Counted from the stretch's first letter, positions 44,001-52,365 are shown. The stretch is DNA of 60,775 nucleotides from Oscillatoriales cyanobacterium M59_W2019_021 (GCA_015295945.1 DVED01000028.1:1-60775), one strand, 5' to 3'. A program made the numbers and translations. Notes: generated by a model not told the origin, from the sequence alone.

Positions 44001-44383
44001 TAAATCACCTGGCTGGAGTCATCGATATAATCCGTCCAACTATAGGCAACGGCGGCTTCTGGATGGTTTTGTAGTGCTTGGAATTGGTCGTGTAATTTTT
44101 CTGGCGTCCACAAATCGTCGGCATCAATACAGGCGATATATTCCGTGGTGGCACGATCGATCCCGCGATTTCGACTGGCAGCCAAACCCGCATTTTCGTA
44201 GGAAAAAATTTGGATTCGAGGATCGGCAAAACTTTCGACAATTTCAACCGTTCGATCGGTCGATCCATCGTTAACAATCAGTAATTCAAAATCGGTAAAT
44301 GTTTGAGCTAAAACCGACTCGATCGTTTCTCGAATCGTTTTTTCTCCGTTATAAACTGGGATGATGACAGACAGTTGTGGCAT
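41084..44383 (-). CDS. four-module glycosyltransferase family 2 protein
   Basis: A 1099-residue protein made of four GT2 modules in a row. Module 1 (1-325) starts LSVIIPVYNGEKTIRETIES, module 2 (about 335-650) VSVILPVRNGEKTIQQTIES, and module 4 (about 772-1099) ISVIIPIYNGERTIRETIQS; each has a DADDLWT metal site and an AEDWDL- or SEDWDL-type catalytic region. Module 3 (about 655-770) has VSVILVAENCENTIKKAISS and a changed site, FLDGDEIWNS, then stops before the acceptor region, so it is probably inactive. Multi-module GT2 proteins can add several sugars to one acceptor. It lies in the array operon, 21 bp after module B and 17 bp before module D. Confidence 0.9.
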   Translation of the reverse strand: MPQLSVIIPVYNGEKTIRETIESVLAQTFTDFELLIVNDGSTDRTVEIVESFADPRIQIFSYENAGLAASRNRGIDRATTEYIACIDADDLWTPEKLHDQFQALQNHPEAAVAYSWTDYIDDSSQVIYQGGYPTVNGDAYAHLLLVCFLENGSNPMIRKSALLEVGGFDESLPAAEDWDLYIRLAARYPFVGVPRVQILYRVATNNMSSHVLRQEEASLRVIEKAFSAAPDRVQYLKPQSIANIYKYLTSKAFQPPLQAEKYTAVSRFIENIIIHDPAFKNETELLASALLTISRLSLLTPEADGILIPEIQLSLNTKRFLDLIKLNPIPLVSVILPVRNGEKTIQQTIESVLDQYFIDFELIIIDDGSDDSTLEIIKGISDYRINVFSSSPSGQGKSRNLGLEKALGEYIAFIDADDLWTRDKLSEQLQVLQKNPDVDVVYSWTDCIDESGNMLREGSHFSVQGDVRSYLVMTDFIDTVSNPLIRRQALTDVGGFDEHLYAAEDWDLWLKLAEKHQFSGLPRVQVLRRITANTVSANSEQLEQASLTVLDRAFDRLPQSLQFLKPKSLGNLYRCLTERSLQPPLNPENYKAAATFINHIIANDPNFKNYTQLLSQAWVNGATFAFLSTETAQKLQQELKWVFDPTQLLKYNYQRPFEVSVILVAENCENTIKKAISSVLSQTFTDFELIVIDNGSTDRTVEVAKTIQDDRLKIFSYPQSQRLTCYNKGIERSLGNYFVFLDGDEIWNSEHLSIKYKLATEYLQPRQVHFPKISVIIPIYNGERTIRETIQSVLDQTFTDFEIIAIDDGSTDRTVEVVRSIKDHRVKVFSYPNGGQAASRNRGMERALGAYFAFIDADDLWTPDKLEMQLKALEENPEAGVAYSWVDYIDESNRYVRPGGRLNVNGNAYGHLLLTNFLENGSNPLVRREAIQKVGNFEETLPPSEDWDLWLRLAAEYDYVCVPHAQIKYRISSTSQSSNVERVEASCLRVLDRAFSCKTGQKWKHLKSQSLANLYQYLTYKALENLHDRQRAEVASRFFNTIVANDPEFIKQKRLTLTVMLKTWTVKYLPPSIADRLMPKISKLSYPSEMFTRIRPIPF

Positions 44384-44404
44384 TTTTATACTGTTATCCG
44401 ATCG

Positions 44405-45394
44405 CTAAAATGGATTGAGTTTACCGTGCATCAATAAGCAGTGAGTTTGAGAAAACCTTTCTAGTTTTTGCAAGACTCGATCTAGCAAATTTCGGGGTAA
44501 GACAATGAGAGATAGACTTTTGAGAAGAGACGATACAATAATTCGTCTTTGTTTCATAAAGCTGGGATCGTTGAGAATTGCTTTTCCCAGAAATTGCAGT
44601 GCGGCAACCCCTTGAATTCGACCCGATGAATGCTCTAAAGATTTGAATGTTAAATATTTGTATAAGTTAGCTAAGCTGTGAGCTTTGAGATGTTTAAAAG
44701 AAGCGGGAGCTTGCTTAAATGTTTTTTCGATGACTTTTACCGAAACAGCTTCTAGATGAAAGACATTGGTTGAGGAAGAATTGGCATAGACTCGATATAA
44801 AATTTGTGGGTGGGGAACCACAACAAACGGATACTCTGCCGCTAACCGCAAGTAGAAATCCCAATCTTCCGCCGGGGGTAAAGACTCGTCAAATTGACCG
44901 ACTCGATCGATCGCCTCTCGCCGAATTAACGGATTCGATCCGTTTTCTAAAATATTGGTTAACAATAAATGTGGGTAAACATCTCCCGAAAGATTGAGAT
45001 GACTTCCCGGACGCAAAAAGTTACCCCACTCGTCGATAAAGTCCGTCCAACTATAAGCAACCCCCACTTCGGGATTGGATTGTAAGGCTATAAGTTGCGC
45101 TTCGAGTTTGTCGGCAGTCCATAAATCATCAGCATCTAAAAACGCGATATATTCTCCTCTAGCCTGGAATAAACCTCGATTTCGGCTCGCACCTTGACCG
45201 GAGTTAGGATAAGAATAAACGCGAACTCTCGAGTCAGAAATTCGATCGATCTCTTCTAGCGTTTCATCTTTCGAGCCATCGTTAATAATAATAATCTCAA
45301 AATCCTGAAACGTTTGATTTAAGACCGATCGCACGGTTTCCTCGATCGTCTTAGCTCCATTGTATACCGGAATGATTACAGAAATAACGGGCAT
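44405..45394 (-). CDS. glycosyltransferase family 2 (array module B)
   Basis: A 329-residue GT2 enzyme: ISVIIPVYNGAKTIEETVRS, IIIINDGSKDETLEEIDR, YIAFLDADDLWTADKLEAQL, NILENGSNPLIRREAIDRVG and PPAEDWDFYLRLAA. The C-terminal helical region (AHSLANLYKYLTFKSLEHSS) closely resembles those of modules A and E, so these are paralogues. It follows module A by 10 bp in the same operon. Confidence 0.9.
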   Translation of the reverse strand: MPVISVIIPVYNGAKTIEETVRSVLNQTFQDFEIIIINDGSKDETLEEIDRISDSRVRVYSYPNSGQGASRNRGLFQARGEYIAFLDADDLWTADKLEAQLIALQSNPEVGVAYSWTDFIDEWGNFLRPGSHLNLSGDVYPHLLLTNILENGSNPLIRREAIDRVGQFDESLPPAEDWDFYLRLAAEYPFVVVPHPQILYRVYANSSSTNVFHLEAVSVKVIEKTFKQAPASFKHLKAHSLANLYKYLTFKSLEHSSGRIQGVAALQFLGKAILNDPSFMKQRRIIVSSLLKSLSLIVLPRNLLDRVLQKLERFSQTHCLLMHGKLNPF

Positions 45395-45404
45395 ATATTT
45401 TCGA

Positions 45405-46412
45405 TTAAATAATAGTGGCTGGGTTGCCGTGCATATACATTAGTAACTCTTCTGGATACGAAAGCTTACAAGTCAATCGAGATTGTAATATTGTTTGCGA
45501 AGTTTCAAGAGGGAAGAAGCTGCGAATGATACTTTTGAATAAAATAGAACCGACTAGTTTTTTCCGCCGAAAAAAATTCGGATCGTGGCGAATGGCTAAC
45601 CACAGAAACCGAAATGGCAGCAATCCATCTCGGCGGCGACGAATGGGGTGCTTGAGCGATTGAAACATGAGGTATTTGTAGAGGTTGGCGAGGCTATATT
45701 GTTTGAGGTGTTTGAGGGACTTTGGAGCAATTTTAAATGCCCGATCGATGGTTTTTCGACATCCCGCTTCCAAGCGCAATACATTTGCCGAAATCGAACT
45801 CGACGACGCGCGGTAGAACACTTGCGATCGCGGCACGACGGCAAACTCATAACGTGCCGCCAACCGAATCGCCATATCCCAATCTTGCCCCGAATTCATC
45901 GATTCTTCGTAGTTTCCCACCTCCTCAAAAGCCGATTTCCGAATCAACGCATTCGAGCCGCTATCGGTAATATCTGCCAGTAACAAATGCGCTAAAACAT
46001 TGCCGCTTGCCGTGTGATGTCCGCCTTGACAGATAACGCGATCGCCCTCGTCAATGCGATCGACCCAACTATATGCCACTGCCGCCTGCGGATGTTCTTC
46101 TAATACGTTAATCTGAGCTTCCAGCTTATCCGCACTCCACAAATCGTCGGCATCGATAAAGGAAATATAATCGCCGTTTGCGTTTGCCAATCCCCGATTG
46201 CGACTGGTGGCTAAACCTCGGTTCGGATAAGAAAAAACTTGAATGCGCGAATCGTGAACGCGATCGATAACTTCTAAAGTTCCATCCTTCGATCCGTCAT
46301 TAATAATTAAAAATTCAAAATCTGTAAACGTTTGATTTAAAACCGATTTGATCGTTTTGGCGATCGTTGCCGCGCCGTTATAAACGCAAAGAATCACCGA
46401 TATTTTGGGCAT
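45405..46412 (-). CDS. glycosyltransferase family 2 (array module A, first gene of the operon)
   Basis: A 335-residue GT2 enzyme: ISVILCVYNGAATIAKTIKS, FLIINDGSKDGTLEVIDR, YISFIDADDLWSADKLEAQI and NSGQDWDMAIRLAA. The glutamine in GQDWDM replaces the usual acidic residue (AEDWDM or SEDWDL) found in the other modules, so its acceptor or activity may differ. The ATG at 46412 was chosen because the 15 codons upstream are not part of the fold. It opens the run of minus-strand array genes. Confidence 0.9.
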   Translation of the reverse strand: MPKISVILCVYNGAATIAKTIKSVLNQTFTDFEFLIINDGSKDGTLEVIDRVHDSRIQVFSYPNRGLATSRNRGLANANGDYISFIDADDLWSADKLEAQINVLEEHPQAAVAYSWVDRIDEGDRVICQGGHHTASGNVLAHLLLADITDSGSNALIRKSAFEEVGNYEESMNSGQDWDMAIRLAARYEFAVVPRSQVFYRASSSSISANVLRLEAGCRKTIDRAFKIAPKSLKHLKQYSLANLYKYLMFQSLKHPIRRRRDGLLPFRFLWLAIRHDPNFFRRKKLVGSILFKSIIRSFFPLETSQTILQSRLTCKLSYPEELLMYMHGNPATII

Positions 46413-46875
46413 AGCCGAACTGTAGACGAACGTTAAGTTTTTTACACCCCCCACCAATCTACACCGAGAACTCGGCAGTCAACAACCTCGGTATTTACGG
46501 AAAATCCTTACCCTGTGAGACTTCCCGAAGATTTCGAGGAAAATTTGGGTTGGAGGTTCGGTTATGAATATCGTTTTGAAGGATTTGACTCCTCCCCGAA
46601 CAAGAGAGGGACTTACTCCCTACTCCCCCTCAGGGAGCTGGGGGGTTAGGTTATAGCCGTATTCATTTTTCTTAGGGCACTCTCAATCTCTTACCAGGGT
46701 CTTTCTCCCCTAGCTCAAGACAGCCCCCCTACTTCAAAAAAATGTCCTAACCTGACTGAATACAGCTATAGGTCTGTACCCATCCCGACCGGATGCCGAA
46801 AAGGTCGAGGCTAAAATGGACGCATGGCAGGTTTAACGAAACCTTCTGCCTTCTGCCTTCTTCAACCTTCTCCCC
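46413..46875. other. 463-bp spacer between the glycosyltransferase array and the radical SAM gene
   Basis: The flanking genes are divergent, so two promoters are expected. The stretch 46590-46650 is rich in CCCC/GGGG strings and looks like decayed low-complexity sequence. The MITE-like element at 46652-46770 is the only clear structure. No coding potential was recognised. Confidence 0.45.
46652..46770. mobile_element. MITE-like element with about 28-bp terminal inverted repeats
   Basis: The ends are TATAGCCGTATTCA (46652-46665) and TGAATACAGCTATA (46757-46770), complementary at 13 of 14 positions. After a 6-base unmatched spacer on each side the complementarity resumes as TTAGGGCA (46672-46679) and TGTCCTAA (46743-46750), 7 of 8. 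The 119-bp element has no reading frame. The terminal TA on both sides could be a duplicated TA target, as made by IS630/Tc1-type transposases. It is inferred to be a non-autonomous element. Confidence 0.65.
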
Positions 46876-48039
46876 ATGTCCACCCACACTTTCCCCGATC
46901 GACTGAAAGCGGCGATTCCCGCCCCCTACAAACGCGCTTGGCATTGGGGACGCGATGCCCTTCGTTCCCGCGTTATCCCCCCCTTAAACCGCTTCTGGGA
47001 GGGCTTTCTGGATGCTTTTACCACCGAATACCACTTCCGCTTCAAGCGGCAGCTAATCCAGCAAAACCTCGCCAAACAGCGGTATTTGCCACGGGGACTC
47101 TATATCGAAGGAACCAATACCTGTAACGCCAAATGTACCTTCTGCGCCTATCCCCAGATGGAACGCCCCAAACAGGTGATGCCCCTCAAGGATTTTCGTC
47201 GTGCCATTGACGAATACGTAGAAATGGGCGGAAAGCACGTTGCCCTCACCCCCATTGTCGGCGATCCTTTCGTCGATCCCTATATTTTCGATCGCCTCGA
47301 TGACCTTTACAACCGCCCCCAAATTGAAGGGTTTCACTTCTACACCAACGCCATTTTAATGAAGCCCAAAACGATCGATCGCCTGCTACAATACGGCGAT
47401 CGCCTCACTATATTCGTTTCCTGGGGCGGATTTGATCGCGACACCTACAAAACCCTCATGGGCGTAGACTACTTCGATCTCGTCAGCCGCAATATTACCG
47501 CCTTCGTCGAAGCCAAACAACAAACCCAATCTCGCACCCAATTAACCATCGCCCTTCGCTGTCCCCCCTCCCAATTCCGAGGCGAACTCTGGCAGCAATT
47601 TCGCGCCTGGGAAAACCAGGGACTCATCGGCATGGAAGGACACAATATGGAGTACGATTCCTGGGGGGGCAAAGTTAGCGATGCTGCCCTACAAACTGTA
47701 GGATTGCAACCTCGTTCTAAACCCTACAAACGAGGAGCCTGCGAACTCCTGTACATGAAACCCGTCATCCTCGCCGATGGCAGGGTTAATGCTTGCGCCT
47801 GTCGCGATGTGGAAGCCGAATTGATCGTTGGTGATTTGAAAACCGATCGCTTAAAAGATATCTGGAACGGGGCAGAAATTGACAAACTCATCGAACGTCA
47901 CGAACGCGGCGACTTTCCCGAAGTTTGCCAGCGTTGCACCTGGTACGTCAGTATCTATAATCCCCGGAAAACCACAATATTTAACCCGTACTTAAATTGG
48001 GCGGAAGACAATTCCCCCGAATCGCGGAAATTGTGGTGA
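46876..48039 (+). CDS. radical SAM protein with SPASM domain
   Basis: A 387-residue radical SAM enzyme. The cluster motif is TCNAKCTFCAYPQ (CxxxCxxC, near residues 82-89), with YIEGTNTC before it. The SAM barrel includes KHVALTPIVGDPFVDPYIFD and FYTNAILMKPKTIDRLL. The C-terminal SPASM part has CELLYMKPVILADGRVNACAC, here C-x(20)-C-x-C, and VCQRCTWYVS, binding one or two further Fe-S clusters. Such enzymes modify peptides or proteins or mature cofactors and cell-surface structures. No short precursor peptide is seen beside it. The neighbouring glycosyltransferases suggest a glycoconjugate-linked role, which is only inference. Confidence 0.88.
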   Translation: MSTHTFPDRLKAAIPAPYKRAWHWGRDALRSRVIPPLNRFWEGFLDAFTTEYHFRFKRQLIQQNLAKQRYLPRGLYIEGTNTCNAKCTFCAYPQMERPKQVMPLKDFRRAIDEYVEMGGKHVALTPIVGDPFVDPYIFDRLDDLYNRPQIEGFHFYTNAILMKPKTIDRLLQYGDRLTIFVSWGGFDRDTYKTLMGVDYFDLVSRNITAFVEAKQQTQSRTQLTIALRCPPSQFRGELWQQFRAWENQGLIGMEGHNMEYDSWGGKVSDAALQTVGLQPRSKPYKRGACELLYMKPVILADGRVNACACRDVEAELIVGDLKTDRLKDIWNGAEIDKLIERHERGDFPEVCQRCTWYVSIYNPRKTTIFNPYLNWAEDNSPESRKLW

Positions 48040-48114
48040 TGGGGCTTGGGCAGAAGCGTTGCTGTTCGCTAGCCCGCCCGTTGCGCATCAGCTAAGTCCT
48101 GATTGCTATAAAAA

Positions 48115-48147
48115 TAAGTCGCAAGGATGACGTCACCTCGCGACTTA
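48115..48147 (+). terminator. hairpin downstream of the radical SAM gene
   Basis: TAAGTCGCAAGG (48115-48126) pairs with CCTCGCGACTTA (48136-48147) at 11 of 12 positions, around the loop ATGACGTCA. It lies 76 bp past the stop. GATTTGGGACATTT follows and is only weakly U-rich, so termination is plausible but not certain. Confidence 0.5.
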
Positions 48148-48889
48148 GATTTGGGACATTTGACATTTAATCATGTCCGCCTACTCAATTACTTAGTGTA
48201 GTTCAATTTACAGAGATCGATATAAATACTTGATAAAGACCCTACGGGTTTGCATGAAGATTGTGTAAATCGAGCGATCGATACCGAAAAATTTTGAGGG
48301 TAAGCTCAGTATTACAGAATCGATCAAGGGATCTTATTCCGGATATTTATCTCTATATTTTTACTATAAAACAGTAATCTTGTCAATCAAAAAAATTGAC
48401 GAGTTCGCCCAAAAAAACAGAGAATTTTGGAGATTTGCCGTTTTCTACAATTGTCTTCTCTATTTTTGGCGATCAAGTTGGCTGAAACGATCGTCTTTTT
48501 TTGAGTTTTTGCGGGAAACTTTTCTGAATTTTCCTGAGTCTATCGCTTCAGGTGTTTTGGAAAGCAGAATCTGAGAGTCGGTGAAATTACGATCCTGTTT
48601 TTATCGAACGATCGGAGATCAAATTTGCGGGCGATTTGACGCAACAGATTGTTTCGGGTACGGGCGTTAATTCCGGTATCTAATTTTATGGAACTGTCGA
48701 GCTATATCAGTCTTTTTACTGAATTCATTGCAGTTTCTTTTTCAACCTGTTCGTCTACTGAGAGAATGGCAATCAAAAAGAAACTGGACTTTCAGTAAAC
48801 ACTCGCCCTCACCGAAAAACGTTCTTTTCGACGGTAGATCGAGGAGATGCTTGCTGTGTGATTGTAGTCTAAAATTCGGGGAATTCATC
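48148..48889. other. 742-bp AT-rich spacer upstream of the large repeat protein
   Basis: This spacer is AT-rich relative to its surroundings (for example 48345-48400), with small dyads such as GTCAAT/ATTGAC (48382-48400). A frame of about 64 codons at 48380-48574 exists but has no ribosome site or family resemblance. It probably holds a long 5' leader and promoter. No coding sequence was recognised. Confidence 0.4.
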
Positions 48890-51800
48890 GTGAGAAATTT
48901 ATCTAAAAAGTTTGCAGAATTCAAATCGGGTCGGAGTGGAAAATTTTCTAAGTCGGCAGACAAAGATTTCTACAAAAAAGTCAAGAAATCGGGTTGCTTC
49001 AACGATCGCGAATATCTGGAACTCAATCCCGATGTTGCCGCTGCCGTAGAACGCGGAGAAACCACGGCATTGGAGCATTTTGTCCGGCATGGTGCTCGAG
49101 AAAACCGCCAATTCAGCCGCCTGTTTGATCGGGACTTTTATGTTAAAAACTATGCAGACGTGGCGGAGTTAGTGGCGCGAGGAGAAACCACGGCAGTCTT
49201 CCATTTTTTCCAATTTGGCATTCAGGAAAATCGCCAACCGAACGCTTTATTCAATCCTACCGTTTATCTCAATCTCAACCTCGACGTTAAAGCCGCCGTT
49301 GATAAAGGCGAATTTACTGCGATCGGACACTTTTTCCAATTCGGTTATGCAGAGGGTCGATCGTTTACTTCTTTTGTCAGTTCGATCCTCAATCCGGCTG
49401 CTTTTCAAGCCACTTATAAACAAGATATCGGCAGCTTCTTCAACGTTCAAACGACCGCCGAGATCGACGATCGCCAAGCGATCGCTTCTATCTCGGCTGA
49501 CAAAGCCTTTTTCATCGATATCAAATACTTTCGCGCTCAATACACGCAACAACTCGAAGCCTTTTACGGATTTTCCGTTGCCGAACTGAGCGACGAACAA
49601 GTGAAAGCCTATGCTTTTGGAGAAGGGGCAAAAATTGGCGCCCGCTTATCGGCTTTTAATATCGAAGCCTATCAATTTCAATTTGCCGCACAGTTGACCG
49701 CTTTTTATCAAGTCCAAAGCGTATCCCAAATTAGCCAACAGCAAGTTGTCGATTTTATGATTGGCGAGGGGATCGACATTGGCATCGATTTATCGGCTTA
49801 CGTCGATATTGCCTACTACCGATCGATCTACGCCGCTGCGCTCAACTATCGATTTGGATCGGAATTTAGCGATCGCGAAGTTATCGATTTTGTCTTCGGA
49901 GATGCCGCACCCTTTCTCGATGAAGAGTATTACAAAAGGCTGTACGGTAACATTTTAACTGCCGACGGCATTCTCGTTGCCAACCTCGACAGTACCGAAC
50001 TCAAAACCTACATCTTTACCGAAGGTTGGGATATTAATAAAAAGCTGTCGGCATTCAACATCGAAGGCTATCGGATTCAATACGCCGCGCAATTGTCGCT
50101 GTTCTATTATGGCAGTACCACCCCGCCATCGTCGAATCCTCCCAGTTCTGGAAATTCGGGTTCTGGCAATGCGGGAATGAGAAATTCTGGCAGTGGTGGC
50201 AGTGGCAATCTGGATAATTTGCCGCTCCCCGAACTCAGCGATCGGGAAATTATCAAGTTTATGTTCGGTGAAGGGTTGAAATTGGGAATCAATCCGATCG
50301 CCTTTGTGGAAATTTCCGAAGTTCGCCAACTCTTTGCGATCGAATTGACGCAGCATTATCAAGTTACTAGCGTTACTGAAATTAGCGATAACTTGGTACT
50401 CGATTTCCTCTTCGGTAGCGTTTCCGAAAAAATTGACTACAACTATTGCCGCCGCGTTTATGGCGCACAATTAACCGCCGCTTTTGGCGTTTCTGCCGAT
50501 CGAATTACCGACGAACAAATCCTCGATTACGTCTATCAATTCGGTTTAGCTGCCGGATTCAAGCTATCGGCGATCAATTTTGAGGCTTACATCGAACGCT
50601 ACCAGGCACAAATTGCCGCTTTCTTCAAAGTCAATGTCGAAGAAGTTAGCGACTTGGAGATTGAGAAGATTCGCGAGTTTATTTTTGATGCCGGAGTCGA
50701 ACAGGGATTGAGTTTTGAAGGGTTGGTGGATGTCGTCTACATCCGGCATACCTACGAGGCGGCGATCGCCAGTTACTATAATATCAGTGCCGAAGTCGTC
50801 GCCAGCCTCAGCGAAACCCAAGTTCTTCAGTGGTTCTCCACCGAATTTGCAGAAATCGATCTCGAATACGTCGAATACGAGATTTCTCAACTCACCGTCG
50901 AACAACGCAACAGCTTGTTGGCTAGCTTGGGAATTAGTGTTGACGCCACTGCCAACTTCACCGCCGAACAATTGGTCAAAATCGCCTACAGCAGCGAGTT
51001 TAAGGCAATTGTAGAGGTAGAAGGAACGAAAGTTACGGCGATCGATCTCGACAAATATCGCGAAAAATACGCCGAAGAAATCTTCGAGTGTATCTACGGG
51101 AAATCTGCAAAACCGGAAGATTCTGGTAACGCGGGAAGCGGCAATACGGGAAATTCCGGCAGCGATTCCGACAATTCTACGGATGACAGCGATACCGATA
51201 TCGATATTTCCAATCTCAGCGATAAAGAGATTCTCAAATGCCTATTCGGTAAAGGATGGAAAAAAGGCATTGATGTCTTGGAATTCGTCAACGTTGAATA
51301 TCTCCGCCTTACCTACGAATCCGAACTGATCGCGCATTACCAAGTGCAAACTATTACCGAACTCAGCGATGAATTGGTTGCCGACTTCGTCTATGGTGGA
51401 TTGTCCCAAGAAATCGACTACGAATACTATCGGCGGACGTATCAAGCGCAACTCACCGCAGCTTTTGGCGTTTCCATCGAGCAAATTACCAACACTCAAA
51501 TTCTCGACCATGCTTACCGCGTTGGCTTAGAATCTGGATTCCAGTTTTCGCCGATCGATATTGACGGTTATATCGAGAAATATCGCAACGAAATTGCCAA
51601 CTACTTCGATCTCGAAATTAAAGAAGTTGCCAATCTTTCCGCGACCCAAATCCGCGAGTTTGCATTAGAAGCCGGATTGGAACTGGGATTGGAACTAACG
51701 GGACTGGTGGATGTTAACTACTACCGTCAATATTTCAGCGACGAACTTCTCGCCAATTACCGATCAGAAAATGTCTATAACGTAGACGAAGAACAGACGA

Positions 51801-52318
51801 TCGACTATCTCCTGAACGGCGGTTTAGTTCAAGGCGTTAATGTCTCCGCTGCCGTCGATTTAGAGTGGTATCGCCAAACTTACGCCAGCGATTTAGCCGC
51901 TAATCAAGGCACGATCGACGCGAACGGTAACGGTCAAATCGACACCACCGAACTGTTCGATTACGTCACCGGAGAAGGATTGGCGAAAGGTCAAAATCCC
52001 TCGCAACTCATCGACTTGCAAGCCTATCGCGCCGCCGGATCGGCATCGGCACAAGCGATGTTGCAATATTACCAAAAGACGGAGATTTCGCAGATTAGCT
52101 ACCAGCAAACTCTTGAGTATATGTTCTCCGTTGGGTTGGAAGCGGGGTACAGTCCCTCTGGGTCGATCGACCTCAATGTGTGGCGATCGGATGCAGCCAT
52201 TTCCCAGCAAATTGTTTCTTACTACCAAGTCCAATCGATCGAACAAGTAACGTATACCCAAACCTTTAACTATGCCTTTGGTGCGGGATACAACACCGTC
52301 GGTGCAACCGTGATTTAA
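48890..52318 (+). CDS. large repeat protein with FDxxFYxxNPDVA-type N-terminal repeats
   Basis: A 1142-residue acidic protein, GTG start. After a short basic N-terminus come three repeats of about 45 residues (FNDREYLELNPDVAAAVERG, FDRDFYVKNYADVAELVARG, FNPTVYLNLNLDVKAAVDKG), each ending HFFQFGxxEGR-like. This repeat is common in cyanobacterial surface or type I-secreted proteins. The rest is built of about 35-residue units ending YGFSVAELSDEQVKAYAFGE or similar, most with a Tyr-rich helix (AQLTAFYQV) and a DF.FGEG turn. A block of about 250 residues is duplicated (LSDREIIKFMFGEG and LSDKEILKCLFGKG), separated by Gly/Ser/Asp linkers. No catalytic motif is seen. The GTG follows GGGGAATTC; the frame also opens at a TTG (48728). 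Confidence 0.7.
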   Translation: MRNLSKKFAEFKSGRSGKFSKSADKDFYKKVKKSGCFNDREYLELNPDVAAAVERGETTALEHFVRHGARENRQFSRLFDRDFYVKNYADVAELVARGETTAVFHFFQFGIQENRQPNALFNPTVYLNLNLDVKAAVDKGEFTAIGHFFQFGYAEGRSFTSFVSSILNPAAFQATYKQDIGSFFNVQTTAEIDDRQAIASISADKAFFIDIKYFRAQYTQQLEAFYGFSVAELSDEQVKAYAFGEGAKIGARLSAFNIEAYQFQFAAQLTAFYQVQSVSQISQQQVVDFMIGEGIDIGIDLSAYVDIAYYRSIYAAALNYRFGSEFSDREVIDFVFGDAAPFLDEEYYKRLYGNILTADGILVANLDSTELKTYIFTEGWDINKKLSAFNIEGYRIQYAAQLSLFYYGSTTPPSSNPPSSGNSGSGNAGMRNSGSGGSGNLDNLPLPELSDREIIKFMFGEGLKLGINPIAFVEISEVRQLFAIELTQHYQVTSVTEISDNLVLDFLFGSVSEKIDYNYCRRVYGAQLTAAFGVSADRITDEQILDYVYQFGLAAGFKLSAINFEAYIERYQAQIAAFFKVNVEEVSDLEIEKIREFIFDAGVEQGLSFEGLVDVVYIRHTYEAAIASYYNISAEVVASLSETQVLQWFSTEFAEIDLEYVEYEISQLTVEQRNSLLASLGISVDATANFTAEQLVKIAYSSEFKAIVEVEGTKVTAIDLDKYREKYAEEIFECIYGKSAKPEDSGNAGSGNTGNSGSDSDNSTDDSDTDIDISNLSDKEILKCLFGKGWKKGIDVLEFVNVEYLRLTYESELIAHYQVQTITELSDELVADFVYGGLSQEIDYEYYRRTYQAQLTAAFGVSIEQITNTQILDHAYRVGLESGFQFSPIDIDGYIEKYRNEIANYFDLEIKEVANLSATQIREFALEAGLELGLELTGLVDVNYYRQYFSDELLANYRSENVYNVDEEQTIDYLLNGGLVQGVNVSAAVDLEWYRQTYASDLAANQGTIDANGNGQIDTTELFDYVTGEGLAKGQNPSQLIDLQAYRAAGSASAQAMLQYYQKTEISQISYQQTLEYMFSVGLEAGYSPSGSIDLNVWRSDAAISQQIVSYYQVQSIEQVTYTQTFNYAFGAGYNTVGATVI

Positions 52319-52330
52319 GAGCGGCGATCG

Positions 52331-52361
52331 ATCCCCTTCTCTGCACAAGAGAGAAGGGGAT
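52331..52361. terminator. bidirectional terminator between convergent genes
   Basis: ATCCCCTTCTCT (52331-52342) and AGAGAAGGGGAT (52350-52361) form a perfect 12-bp stem with a seven-base loop. It lies between the stop of the repeat protein (52318) and that of the acyl-AMP ligase (52366). On the plus strand ATATTTAATT follows, so it should stop the plus-strand transcript; the minus side has no T-run. Confidence 0.8.
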
Positions 52362-52365
52362 ATAT

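Noticed and set aside
37056-46412. An assembly artefact making the glycosyltransferase array
   Set aside because: The modules differ throughout and share motifs rather than long identical runs, which argues against collapsed or duplicated reads; the exact 54-bp repeat in devB is the only near-identical unit noted.
48380-48574. A 64-codon frame in the leader of the large repeat protein
   Set aside because: No ribosome-binding site, AT-rich composition like the spacer and no resemblance to a known family.
48728-48889. A longer start (TTG at 48728) for the large repeat protein
   Set aside because: The extra 54 residues have no repeat pattern and no Shine-Dalgarno; a GTG at 48890 with GGGGA upstream is better placed, although not proven.
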